Shown here in pieces: positions 23,430 to 34,109 of a stretch of 64,000 nucleotides of DNA. The notes under the pieces were generated by a model that was not told the origin of the DNA, ran no database searches, and saw only the letters and a list, made by a program, of their open reading frames with translations. The first letter of the stretch is position 1, and every line of letters begins with the position of its first letter. Position numbers and translations under genes: made by a program. The DNA is from Apodemus sylvaticus (Eukaryota > Chordata > Mammalia > Rodentia > Muridae): the NCBI RefSeq assembly GCF_947179515.1, contig NC_067485.1:2531654-2595653 (forward strand), given 5' to 3'.

Positions 23430-24660
23430 ACAGAGATTAATGGGATGGCTGTCAAAAATAATGGAAGAAAACTTAAGCATTCATAGTTTGTAGTGACCAG
23501 TTCTGTAACACAGGGATGTAAGCATTTTGTAAGTTCCATTTGTTTTCCAAAATTCCTGTAATAACCTGGCTGTAGGGCACATTCTTTGGGATCATGGAGT
23601 GGATAGCTTAGAGCGACAGAAATTTCACCAGTGGTTATGAAGTCTAAAGTCAAATTGTCCACAAAGCCAGCAATCTTAGTCTCTGTAATTCTTGTATTTC
23701 CCACCATCAAGGGGTGTCTCTGTGCATCAGTGGCTCCTACAAGGACACTGTCACTTGAACTAGGGGTCATCTAACTGCAGAATGACCTTAATAAAGCAGC
23801 ATATTTATGAAGATTGTTTCCAAATGACATCTCAATCTGAGGCTCTGGGTAGGGTGTGGCTTTGGGGGACCACTGTAAAATAAACATGCTTTGGGTTCAA
23901 ATACTCACTAAGCCACTAAATGCTTTAACCTTGAGCCAGTTATTGGTTGTTTTGGGGGATGTGTGTTCTCTTCTGCAGTGAAGATTGAGATACTAACTGC
24001 ATAGACCTTGGGTGAGGATAAATGTGAGCTCTTGGTGTGCACCTGTCGGTGAGGTCGGTGCGCAGATCTAGGCACCCAGTGCGTTTGCTTTCAGCCTCAT
24101 AGAAAAATCCTTACATTTAAAGAAAGGAGAACAAAAGTCAAAGAGAATGCTGGGGCATGCAATTTCTACCTGTCTTTTTCTTCTCGACTTATATCAAGCA
24201 CCTAGTTAAAACTTTTTTTTTTTTTAAATTTAGTTCTGAGACACATGGTCATAGTTAACTGGTTGTTTCCAACCAAGAGAAAACATTTGTGTCTATTTCA
24301 GTCTTGAGAGAGCCTCAGAAGATACACAGTATTTTAAAAAGTAAAGTAAGACCACTTGTCTCTACACTTCTGTCTCTCCCTGCTCTGTTTAAATCTGATT
24401 CCTATGGCCAGTTCATTTGAAAATGACTCAATGTATAGCCAAGGTCTTCCATGTTGACTGAAGGAGCTGTGAGCTTTACTTACAGACAGTGATAACCTCA
24501 CCAACCCAATTTAACTTCTCTTCATTAAGTTAAAAAACTGGGGATTTAGAGTTATTTATAGGGTAGACAGGGACTTAGGAAAATGATGCATATTCTCAAA
24601 GAAGAAGCTTTCCCACGTGGAGTGCTTGTGTGAGCATAAAGACATAAGTTATCATCCGAG
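23430..24660. other. Unique intergenic block
   Basis: No supported gene. A 143-codon minus frame (23339-23770) begins here but runs into the neighbouring SINE and has no recognisable domain. A short T-run occurs near 24216. Confidence 0.45.
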
Positions 24661-24669
24661 CAACCATGT

Positions 24670-24895
24670 TAAAAGCCTGGGTGTGGTCATGTGCACCTGT
24701 GATCCCAGCACGATGGAATTGTAAGCAGGAGGCTCATTATCACTGGTGTTTCCTGGCTACCAGGCTAGTTCCAGGTTCACCAAGAGACATATCAAGGACA
24801 TAAGGCAGCAAGCCTTGAAATAGGATACCCAAAGTCCTCCTCTAATCTCTGTGGGTTCACAGCTACACACACACACGTGCACATACCACACATTT
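24670..24895 (+). repeat. B4-type SINE
   Basis: CTGGGTGTGGTCATGTGCAC, GATCCCAGCACGATGGAATT and ACACACACACGTGCACATAC tail. Confidence 0.65.
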
Positions 24896-24899
24896 GCAC

Positions 24900-26400
24900 G
24901 CACACTTCCAGATGTCAACATTTTAGAAAGCAATCCTGAATCTGTTTATCACCGCTTAGTTAAAAACGAAGCAGAAGAAGAGCCGGGAGCCCGAAATGGC
25001 TGCAAAGCTAAAGAACACACCGATGACAGTAAACACAAATAGCTGGGGTGTTCTGACCCCCGAAGTTGAAAAGGCAAACTCCAGGGAATAAATCTGGTTT
25101 ACTATTTCCCATCATCCCAAACACTTATTCTAAGTTTCGAGCCACACAGAGCAGCCTGTAACCAAGGGTGGAGTTGAACCCAATAGGGGGAACGGAATGT
25201 GGATAATTCTTTCTCTCTCTGTTGGCCTCAGAAGCTAGAGTACAGTTTTGCCCAAGGCTCATGCCAGACTCCCTGAAAGCATCAATGGACGAAGTGTCTG
25301 GGTGGCAGGGCCTTTGTCCTTTTCCTACAGATATGCCTTGCCCCTCCTTACAAGGCTTTCCACCCCTTTCTTCCTTCCATTCCAAGCACACTGAAAGCAC
25401 TTTTAACTTTTCCTCTGGTTTCCATTTGGTTCTTTGCCTGGGAACTCGCTTTGAGAAAGGCCTCTCTGACCTTAGCCCTCTTTTCCCAAGACTAAGGTGA
25501 CATTTTAGTTAACAGTATGAGAAGGTTACAAAATTGACTTAGTGGAGATCACTGCTACTTTATTATTAATTTTTTCAATAAATCAGAGCCTGGACATCTG
25601 AAGGAGAGAAAGGAGGCTGAAGAAAATCTGAATGTCTGAGTCCCTGTAGGGCAAACCCCCATCCCCACAGAGGTAGTAAGAAGGTAATTGAGAATCTTTG
25701 GGTAGTGGTTGATTTACCACCTAAGGGAAGACCTGTCAAGTGCGTTATTTATCCAGGCATAGCGCTCCATGTATCCCCCCCCCTCCTGAAATGTCCATGT
25801 GGCTTTGTATACACGTGTTTACAGGATGTGTAAATAAACATGAATGGAATATGAAACACATGGCCCGTGTTTATAAAATATGCATCCATTTACGCTAATG
25901 AAAAATCACTTCCATCTGAGAAGAAACGATGCCGTACAGAAGAGCCAGCAGGAAAGGAGATTGCTGGTCCTTTCACTCTTGTGCTTGGGGAAACTGAGTC
26001 ATTAATACCATTGTCATAAAAGGCAGGGAATTTGGCTTCTGTTGACATCAAAGCCTGTATGGTTTAAAGACATATAAGCTGAAGAGAAAGCTTCCCTCTG
26101 GAATCATTATTTGTACAACAGAGCTTTTAAAACCAGCTTCCAGTGGCCTTTCCAGTTGCCACCTCACGTTCTCATGCACCCTGCCTTAGGAAGTGTTTCC
26201 AAGCTTCCCAGTAAATCCATGTGCATAAGAATAGCTGGAAAGCCTGCTTAAAATACACATCTCTAGAGATTACAAAAGTCACGTGAGTACCAGGACCATG
26301 ACTTTCTACTAGCCGCTCACAGGCTCAGGCCAACTGAGGACACCGTTTGATTGTATCTAAGTCTTAGGGGACAGAAGGAGGAGAATTCCACCCTTCTACA
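24900..26400. other. Unique intergenic block with candidate enhancer motifs
   Basis: No repeat or gene is recognisable. The part at 25740-26160 holds an E-box with forkhead and POU-type motifs (separate entry). A run of eight to nine C near 25778 is unremarkable. Confidence 0.5.
25812..26053. promoter_or_regulatory. Candidate enhancer: CACGTG plus forkhead motif cluster
   Basis: CACGTG at 25812-25817 overlaps TGTTTAC at 25816-25822. TGTAAATAAACA follows at 25829-25840, TGTTTATA at 25868-25875, an ATGCAT POU-type word near 25880, TGTTGAC at 26040-26046 and CATCAAAG at 26046-26053. Forkhead (FOXA/FOXO) and E-box (USF/ChREBP) sites are typical of liver metabolic enhancers. The site is about 35 kb upstream of Fbp1. 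This is inference from motifs only. Confidence 0.35.
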
Positions 26401-26407
26401 ATTTGTG

Positions 26408-26887
26408 CGTACATGTGCCTAGTGTGTGTGTATGTCTATTGTGTGTGTCTATTGTGTGTGTTTAGTGTGTGTGTCTAGTGTGTATGTATGTCTAGTGTGT
26501 GTGTGTTTAGTGTGTCTAGTGTGTATGTGTGTCTATTGTGTGTGTGTTTAGTGTGTGTGTCTAGTGTGTATGTATGTCTAGTGTGTGTGTCTAGTGTGTA
26601 TGTGTGTTTAGTGTGTGTGTCTAGTGGGTATGTGTGTCTAGTATGTGTGTATCTGGGTGTATGTCTAGTATGCGTATGTCTATTGTTTTTGTGTCTGTGT
26701 GTGTCTAGTGTGTGTCTGGGTATGTGTCTAGTGTGTGGGTGTGTCGTGTCTGTTTGTCTAGTGTCTGTGTGTCTGGGTATGTATCTAGTGTGTGTGTCTA
26801 GTGTGTGTGTCTGTGTATGTGTGAGTGGATGTGTGTGTGTGTGAGAGAGTGGATATGTGCATATGTGTGTGTGTGTGTGTGTGTGTA
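26408..26887 (+). repeat. TG-rich minisatellite with CTAGTGTG units
   Basis: Almost 480 bases of TG repeats interrupted at irregular intervals by TCTAGTGTG, TTTAGTGTG and TCTGGGTATG words, giving unit lengths of roughly 14-30 bases. It ends in a plain (TG)n at 26862-26885. It creates a V/C/S-rich 118-codon frame that is not a gene. Confidence 0.9.
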
Positions 26888-27424
26888 CAAGCGGAAGCTA
26901 GAGGACACTTTAGGTGTCATTCCTTAAGAGCCACCCACATAAATGACATAATTACGCAGTCTTGTTATATACTAATACAAAATGGGGTGGGATGGGTCAG
27001 GGGTATCTAGAGGCATGTACATAATAGAGAGGAAAACACGTCTGTCTACTCCACATGAGCCCTTTCCAACTTCACTGGAGTAAACAGGACTGAACTTGTA
27101 GAGTTTAAGCAGCTGTTACGCTGGCTGCCAGGAAGACAGTTCATGCAGTCACAGCTGCTGTCAGTCCAGACTCCAGCCCTGGTTAAGTGCATTTTGAGTA
27201 AACCTAGGTGTTGTGACTTTGAGGTGTCAATCTCAGTGGTATTAAACAACACTGTGAAAATTAAAAAACGCTACATGTAATGGGGCCTACTCACGAGACG
27301 CCACCATGTATGTGTGATCTAGAGGAAAACATTGGAGACTACCTAGAGAGACCCTGACTAAAAAACAAACCCACAAAGTCAAAACAAACAACAATATCTC
27401 ATGTAGCAACAACAAAAACACAAC

Positions 27425-27560
27425 AAAGCTCATGTCTCCCAGTGTTAGGGAGGCAAAGGCCGGTGGATTTCTGTGAGTTTGAAGCCAACCTGATCTACAT
27501 AGTGAATTCCAGGATAACCAGTGCTACTGAATAGAGAATCCTTTTATTGAAAATCCAAAA
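27425..27560 (+). repeat. B1 SINE, diverged
   Basis: CAGTGTTAGGGAGGCAAAGG, GGTGGATTTCTGTGAGTTTG, CATAGTGAATTCCAGGATAA, with an A-rich tail. Confidence 0.75.
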
Positions 27561-27704
27561 CAAGCCAAGCAAAACTACAACACAACACAACAAAATCCTA
27601 AAACACTCAAAATGTAAGTGAACAAGGAACTAAGAATAGTGCAGAGGGATTTTGTCTTTTTGAAGCCCTCACCCATATCTTGGTTATGTAGTGGTTTTTG
27701 TTTT

Positions 27705-27885
27705 GTTTTGTTTTTCTGACATGTGAATGTTTTTGCTTGCATGTATGTCTGTGCATCATATATGCTTGGTGTCATCCATAGAGGTCAGAAGAGATCATCA
27801 TAGTCCCTGAAATGGAAGTTACAGATAGTTAGAAAGTCCTTAAGAAGAATATTGAGACCTTAACTGCTGAGCTATCTCTTTAGTC
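27705..27885 (-). repeat. B3 SINE
   Basis: Reverse-strand GTGTCATCCATAGAGGTCAG and TTAACTGCTGAGCTATCTCT. Confidence 0.7.
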
Positions 27886-28092
27886 CCAGAAAACTATTTT
27901 TAATAAGTTCCAGCTTTGCTTTGGACAAAGAGAAAAATGTGGGGAGAAAGGCAGAGGCCAGTGGGGTGTCACCCATGACCTGCCCACCTCCCATGTCAAC
28001 AATTCTATAACTATACTGCATTTTTAGTGTGGGGAAACTGACCTGATACAAATTAAATGCTATAGACTTACAACTTTACCTGACCCCTCCAT

Positions 28093-28093
<1 letters not shown>

Positions 28094-28161
<68 letters not shown>
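28094..28161 (+). repeat. (TG)n(AG)n microsatellite
   Basis: About 15 TG units pass into about 18 AG units. Confidence 0.95.
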
Positions 28162-28165
<4 letters not shown>

Positions 28166-28319
28166 CCTCTCATGCACATATTTGCATAGCCATTCCTGCC
28201 ACATGCAATCAAGATGCAGAACTATTCTCTCACAGCCACCAGCCACCCTTCCCTCTTGCCCATCCCATTTACATCTTTAGAATGTGTTTGTCTACTCTAC
28301 ACCCAAGTGACATTTTTCT

Positions 28320-28542
28320 TAAGGTATTTTTATTTTATTCTAGGTGTGTGGGTGTTTATTTGTGTATATGTCTGTGCACCGTGTGCATGCTGGATGCCTG
28401 TGGAGACCAGAAGAGGCTAGCAGATCCCCTGGAAGTGGAGTTGCAGAGGGATGTGAGCTGTCATGTAAGTGCTAGGAACTGAACCCTGGTCTTCTGTAAG
28501 AGCTGCAAGCACTCTCAAATGCTGAACCATCTATCCTGCCCC
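28320..28542 (-). repeat. B3/B2 SINE
   Basis: Reverse-strand TATTTTTATTTTATTCTAGG, GATGCCTGTGGAGACCAGAA, GCTAGGAACTGAACCCTGGT and AATGCTGAACCATCTATCCT. Confidence 0.8.
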
Positions 28543-28651
28543 TTGAACTTTTTATTTTTAAAAGGAAGATGAACAGAATGAAAAAAAATAAGGAAACCAT
28601 GAAAGCACATTTGACAGGGAGGGAAAAGTTTCAATTTGGGCAACTTTGGTT

Positions 28652-28652
<1 letters not shown>

Positions 28653-28688
<36 letters not shown>
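28653..28688 (+). repeat. (TG)n microsatellite
   Basis: About 17 GT units. Confidence 0.9.
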
Positions 28689-28751
28689 CATATACACATC
28701 TACTCACTATCCTGTGTTATAAATGTATTTCTTATGGAGAGTTTCCAGACC

Positions 28752-28788
28752 GGGGTTGGGGGGTGGGGGGAGGGGTGTGGGGTGGGGG
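28752..28788 (+). other. G-rich, quadruplex-capable tract
   Basis: Six or more runs of three to six G separated by one or two bases (GGTTGGGGGGTGGGGGGAGG and onward). Confidence 0.7.
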
Positions 28789-28799
28789 AAGAATAATCC

Positions 28800-29460
28800 T
28801 GTGATATGGGATATCCTGCATCACCAGCCAAAACTTCAAAGGTGCTACTGCCCTCCAAGCCTCTGATTAATGACTCTTAGTTTTATATTTGTTTGGAAAT
28901 TCATCATCTGAACCCTAAGCTTTAAAAAATCATATTCAGAACTGCAGGTCTAGGATTTGGGAAGAAAACAAGTGACCCCAGGTAACTAAGACTGTAGGTA
29001 CTCTTGTCTCCCACAAATGGCCAAGAGAAGCCAGGAGATAAGCACATACTCCAATAATGATATCCCCGGAACTTTTGAAGTTAAAGATTTCTACTAAATG
29101 TGATCATGTTTAGACCATCATAAAACTGGTCAGTCAAATGAACACAGAGCTGGGGTGTGGACATCTTTTCATGTTGACAGCATACAGTTTTTTTGGGAAG
29201 ATATAATGTATCTGGTTATGAAGCAAGTTAATAGGTAAAGGTCTCCATTTGATTTTTTTATTCATTGTGATTTAGAGCAACACAGGGCTTGTGAGTGGCA
29301 GGTATTTGATGACTTTATCATAAATTTTAAGAGACTCGGGCAAGATTTCTCCTCAAAGCATCTCCTGGCAGCCTGATCATTAGGGTGTCGGTAGAATTCT
29401 GTTCAAAAGCAGAATGTTGGGCTGCTAAAGCCAGAGAGATGGATGAACAGATGGGGTTCT
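28800..29460. other. Unique intergenic stretch
   Basis: Nothing recognised. Confidence 0.4.
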
Positions 29461-29610
29461 TGTCTGTCTGTCTATCTATCTATTACCTATTTTTGAAGAC
29501 AAGGTCTGATTGGCTTGCCTAGAACTCACGGTCTAGACAGCCTGGCCTTGAAACTGCACAATCATCTTGCTTACATCTCCCAGGTGCCGGGTTTATAGGT
29601 ATGAACCTGG
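29461..29610 (-). repeat. Short (TCTG)(TCTA) repeat and B1 SINE
   Basis: TGTCTGTCTGTCTATCTATC is followed by reverse-strand B1 sequence (GAAGACAAGGTCTGATTGG, TAGACAGCCTGGCCTTGAAA, TCCCAGGTGCCGGGTTTATA). Confidence 0.6.
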
Positions 29611-30840
29611 CTCAGTCTGTTTAAGCCTGGCTTAAACCATGCCTGGTTTAATCTGTTCTTGGTTTGTGTCTATCCCTAGGTGTATTTTCTTCATAATCCC
29701 TTGCAATATTTGGGCACCAGTGCTAAATATGCCCCTCGACGTGTCATTGGTCCTTTTACCAAAGAGCAAAGGAAACCATTTACCTCTGGTGAAGTTCTCT
29801 CTCTACAGGGCTGAGCTGTTTGGAGTACATCTTGGCTATCTGAGCAGATCTGAATAAGCAAACTATTGCTAATAGTTTGGACCTAAAGTTATTGCAGTAT
29901 CAGGCCTTCTAGAATACTGAACATTTTATGGTATGATGCCACTTGAACCAACTTCCTACAACCTACAATACAGTCTTTTCTGAAATTACCATCCTTTACA
30001 GCAAACTTCACAACTGTCTAAATTCAGTTTGTGAAAACAGAGGCCGTGTACATTCTGCATGTTTTTCTTGCTGCCACACACTGGTGCCAGATTGGGTTAT
30101 TTTCTAAATGCGGAGTTAAGATCCTGGCTGTTTTTTGTTGTGGGCAGCCAGCTACGGGAGGGAGAGCCCATTTAGCCTCTTTGACTTACCCGGCAGCGCC
30201 CCCTTGTGCCGAGAGCATCAACCGCCATGTGCACAGCTTCTTAAATCAGCAGGGACACGCTGTTGGTATCTCTCCCCACTCATGTGCCTTAGCGTCTCCC
30301 AAAGTGTTCTTCGAGGCTAGGAGATGAAGGGGATGCCCTGCCTAGTCCGTCTCTTTCCATGTTGCTATGACCTCAGAAGATACCTACTATGTGTGCCATG
30401 CTACAAAGGAAACCCAATCACGTCATCCTGCCATGCTCTGCAAAGATGGTCCCCAGTGTGATGACTTGTTCCATATAACCCAGGCTAGCATGTATAAGGA
30501 TTCATGCTTTAGACACAGGCCTTTCCACCTACACTCAAGATAAAATACCTGTTCCAGCACATGTGGTAGAAATGGACTTCTCATATTTAAAGTCACTGCC
30601 TTTTTATCTGATGGCCATAGAAATGTTTTATAAAGGAAATTTATTTTGTGAATAGTTTAGATATAATGTATATAAATTTCAGTGTTTTTTAAAAATAAGA
30701 TCTCCACAGCAAAACAACTTATGTGTTTTGACTACAAGTGGAAGTTTGCATGATGTTGCCAGGGTTTTAGTAGCATTACATATAGTACAAATTTTCCTTT
30801 TGTACTTGTTTAAAAGAAACTATATTGCCCTAACAGACCC
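29611..30840. other. Unique intergenic block, CpG-containing in part
   Basis: The part at about 30130-30330 has more CpG than its surroundings and includes the CTCF-like word at 30192-30210. No exon is supported: the 98-codon frame at 30031-30327 has no recognisable domain. Confidence 0.45.
30192..30210 (-). promoter_or_regulatory. Candidate CTCF motif
   Basis: The reverse strand reads GGCACAAGGGGGCGCTGCC. Its core GCACAAGGGGGCGC fits 12 of 14 positions of the degenerate CTCF core and keeps the characteristic AGGGGGCGC block with its CpG. It has the same orientation as the candidate at 22998. Confidence 0.45.
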
Positions 30841-30847
30841 TGTGTGA

Positions 30848-30874
30848 GGTGTGTGTGTGTGTGTGTGTGTGTGT
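30848..30874 (+). repeat. (TG)n microsatellite
   Basis: About 13 TG units. Confidence 0.9.
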
Positions 30875-30879
30875 GAATA

Positions 30880-31565
30880 ATACAGAAGTTCGATAAAATT
30901 TCCCCAAACCACATACTAGGAACCGAGGCATACATCTGCCTCAAGTTTTCTTTTTGTTTCTTATGGGACCTGAGTATTTGATCAGCATCACATTCCAGAT
31001 TCACAAGCATTCCCAGATCATTGCCTATGTTTGGGTACAGCTTTTCTGAGTATGTTTTATGCTATTTATTTTCTTCATGACCCAAAAAACAATTTCTGTA
31101 CATTTTACAAACTGGGAAAGTAAAAAAAAAAAAAAATCACTGTTTCAGCCCAGGTCTTTTAGAAGGCAGAGCCCAAGCTAGAATTAAAGTGCTGATTTTC
31201 TATTGCATAGGGAAAAACCAAGACCCTGGAGAAGAGCCAAAACGCCAGGAGGCAAGACACAACACAAGGCCATACTGTCTAGGGCATGGCAGAGAGCCAC
31301 GGAGAGTAACAGCAGAGCTATGTTCAATGACCCCTCCCCAGGAGGAGTCCTTCAGAAAAGCTCTAACTCTACAAAAGAGGTGACACTCATCTGCCTGACT
31401 CGATCCTGTCTGTGTGTCCCTGTAAGATACACCTCTTAGTCAGCTAAGTGTTCCTTACTTCTGTGTTGTATATTCAACAAGGAACAGTTTGTGGTTTTCT
31501 CAGTCTCATTTCGATTTTCTGCCACAAGCAACTAAATTACAGGCCTCCTTTGTGGGCTAACTGAA
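30880..31565. other. Unique intergenic stretch
   Basis: Contains a poly-A run of 14 near 31123; nothing else recognised. Confidence 0.4.
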
Positions 31566-31569
31566 GTCA

Positions 31570-31700
31570 ACATGATGCCTGTAAAGTCCAGAGACAGCTC
31601 AAATCCCTTGAAACTGTTGGCACAGACATCTGTGAGCCACTGTGTGGGTGCTGGGGTAAGAATCTGGATCCACTACACAAGCAGTAGGTACTCTTCTAAA
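31570..31700 (-). repeat. B3-type SINE fragment
   Basis: Reverse-strand ACATCTGTGAGCCACTGTGT, GTGCTGGGGTAAGAATCTGG and GCAGTAGGTACTCTTCTAA. Confidence 0.55.
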
Positions 31701-31939
31701 ATATTTATCTTATTATTATTATTGAGAATTTCAGAGTTGCATACCATAATTATATAATTTCCATCCATCCCTCTTCCTCTTCAATTCCTCCTGTGAACAC
31801 CCCATTCCTGCAACTTTAATTTTTTCAAACCTTATTTTTAATGATGGTTCTTAAACACTTTAACCTCCCTTGTAGCCCACCACCCACCAGAGGCTGTGGA
31901 AGAAAAGGATACGGGGGAAGTGGACTGGGAGGGATGCCA

Positions 31940-32560
31940 GGAGAGGTTCTTTGCTGTGTCTCTCTCAGAGAACTGAAGATCAACAAAGACTAGAGACCCA
32001 CAAGTGTTGTACAGCTAGTTCAATAAGCAAGCCAAGCTCAGCCCTCTTCACGGGCCATTGGGTCTATTTATATGCTCTCCAATCATCACCCATTCTCCAC
32101 GGGTCTTGTCTTACCAGGTGTCTTGCCTCAGCACATGCATCTGCCTCAGCTGCCATCACTCTGCCAATCAGCTGCAGTCCATGAAAGATCTGCAGCACAC
32201 CACCAGAAGGGTGTGCTTCTCTCTGTGGAGTTCAGAAAATGCAGCTCAACTACACAGTGTAAGGTGGACCAATACATGGGTGCCGATAGTGAAGAATCCT
32301 TCATCAAGTGTCATCATGTTTCATCATGCTTGCTTTAGCAGATCATCCTTTCTCCTGTGTCTGCTTCAGAGAAACATTCCTTCACGAGTCTTCCTTAGCC
32401 TTTCACCTGTGTTCACTTCAGGAAAATACTCCTTCAGGTGTTTACCCCAGCAAAACACCATCCAACACAACTGACTTTCCAAAGGACCCTTATGTTTCTG
32501 CTTCACATTCCCTCTCTTCTTTCATTACCTCTTCTTCTTCTTTAGTTTTTAGGGTGTAGC
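31940..32560. repeat. LTR-like block, family uncertain
   Basis: Long non-coding block with CCAATCATC, TTTATATGCTCTCC and an imperfect 52-base-period tandem repeat (32347-32389 and 32399-32441: CCTTTCTCCTGTGT / CCTTTCACCTGTGT). It resembles old rodent endogenous retrovirus LTRs, but I cannot define its ends or its family. The overlapping frames of 60-138 codons on + are unrecognised. Confidence 0.35.
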
Positions 32561-32935
32561 CTGCTGCATCTGTTTAATTTGCTCATATATATGTTTGTTT
32601 AGGACTGAACACTGAGATGGATAATCATCTATCAGGATGATCATCCTGGAGAAGATTGGTTCTCTTCTCTTTAGCAGCCATTAATTGCCCATAGCTCCTC
32701 TAGAGATGGGGCTTCTGAGATTTTCCTTATCTACATTGGAATGTCAAATGGTGTCATAATGTAGGTCCTGTTTAGGTGACCATGTTGTAAACTTCCGTAT
32801 GTGCAGTTCCCTGTCATTTATAGAAGACATTATTTCATGACAGATGAATTGATCTGGGTCTCACAGTCTTTTTTTCTTCTGTGATGATTTCTAAGCTGTA
32901 GGTATAGGCATTAGTTTGTAGATGTATCAGTTGAT

Positions 32936-33332
32936 CAGTGTGTTAGCTTGTTTTATGTCAATTTGAAACAAGCTAGAGTCATCTGAAAGGAGGGCACCTC
33001 AGTTGCGGAAATGCCTCTATAAGCCCCAGCTGTAGGACATTTCTTAATCAGTGAATGACATGGGTGGGCCCAGTCCATTTTGGGTGGTGCAGTCCCTGGA
33101 CTTGGATTCTGTAAGCAGGCTTAGAAAGCCATGAGGAGCAAGCCAGTAAGCAGCACCCATCCGTGGCTTCCACGTCAGCTCCTGCCTTCAGGTTTCTGTC
33201 TTGTTTGAGTTCCTATCCTGACTTCCTTTGATGATGAACAGTGATGTGGAGCCGTAAGCTAAATAACCACTTTCCTCCCCAAGTTGCTTTTGACACAGTG
33301 TTTTATCATAGCAATAGAGGCCCTAGCTAAGA
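32936..33332 (+). repeat. Mid-size rodent interspersed repeat
   Basis: TGTCAATTTGAAACAAGCTA, GAGGAGCAAGCCAGTAAGCA, TGATGTGGAGCCGTAAGCTA, CTCCCCAAGTTGCTTTTGAC and CCCTAGCTAAGACA belong to a very familiar rodent repeat whose name I do not recall. A reverse copy is at 46997-47380, and a 3' fragment is at 55078-55155. Confidence 0.75.
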
Positions 33333-33459
33333 CACCTAGTGGTAGAATTCTGTTATGATCTCTATCTGCTGCAGAAAGAGACTTGTTTGATGAGGGGTAA
33401 GGACTACACTTATTATGGATATAAGTATAGGTATTTAGAATGTATTGGGAGTTATGGGG

Positions 33460-33540
33460 GGGTGAGAGGGAGAAGGAAAGGAACAGAGAGAAGAAGAAGA
33501 GGAGAAGAGAAGAGGGAGGAGCACGGGAGGTGGAGTGAAG
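33460..33540 (+). repeat. GA-rich low-complexity patch
   Basis: GGGAGAAGGAAAGG- and GAAGAAGAGGAGAAG-type sequence. Confidence 0.8.
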
Positions 33541-33574
33541 CCATTACTCTTCAGAGCCTACCCCTAGCACTCCA

Positions 33575-33700
33575 GTGATAGACTGCAATAAGACTGCTCC
33601 TCCTAAAGGTTTTATAATGTCAATAAATGGCATCACCAACTGGGGACCAAGTGTTCAGACACACAAGCTTCTGTGGGACATTTCTCAAACTATCATAATT
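33575..33700 (-). repeat. Fragment of a mid-size rodent repeat
   Basis: AAGACTGCTCCTCCTAAAGG and GACCAAGTGTTCAGACACAC resemble the reverse of the repeat at 397-741. Diverged. Confidence 0.4.
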
Positions 33701-33973
33701 ACGTTTTAGTGACACGAAGAATAGACCCTTCATTCAGGCCAATGCAGGTGTCCCATTTTTACATTAAAGGGCCAAAACTCCTCACCCAGGTCATGCTGAT
33801 GTTACCACTTCCTGAACTGAAGATTTATGGAGTCTGAGTTCAACTCTAACCCTATCTCCCAAACCTCAAATCAAACTGCTTTTCTGTCTCACACGTATTC
33901 CTCAGCTCTACTCATGATGACCCAGCTTGGGACCTGGTCAAGTGTCCCCACACTGGAAAGCTCATGAACAAAG

Positions 33974-34107
<134 letters not shown>

Positions 34108-34109
34108 CA

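Noticed and set aside
23339..23770. 143-codon minus-strand open frame
   Set aside because: Its C-terminal part is translated SINE sequence and the rest matches no family I know.
26488..26844. 118-codon V/C/S-rich frame
   Set aside because: Entirely the translation of the TG-rich minisatellite.
30031..30327. Frame in the CpG-containing patch, considered as an unannotated first exon
   Set aside because: No Kozak-supported start, no family match and no convincing donor tied to the frame.
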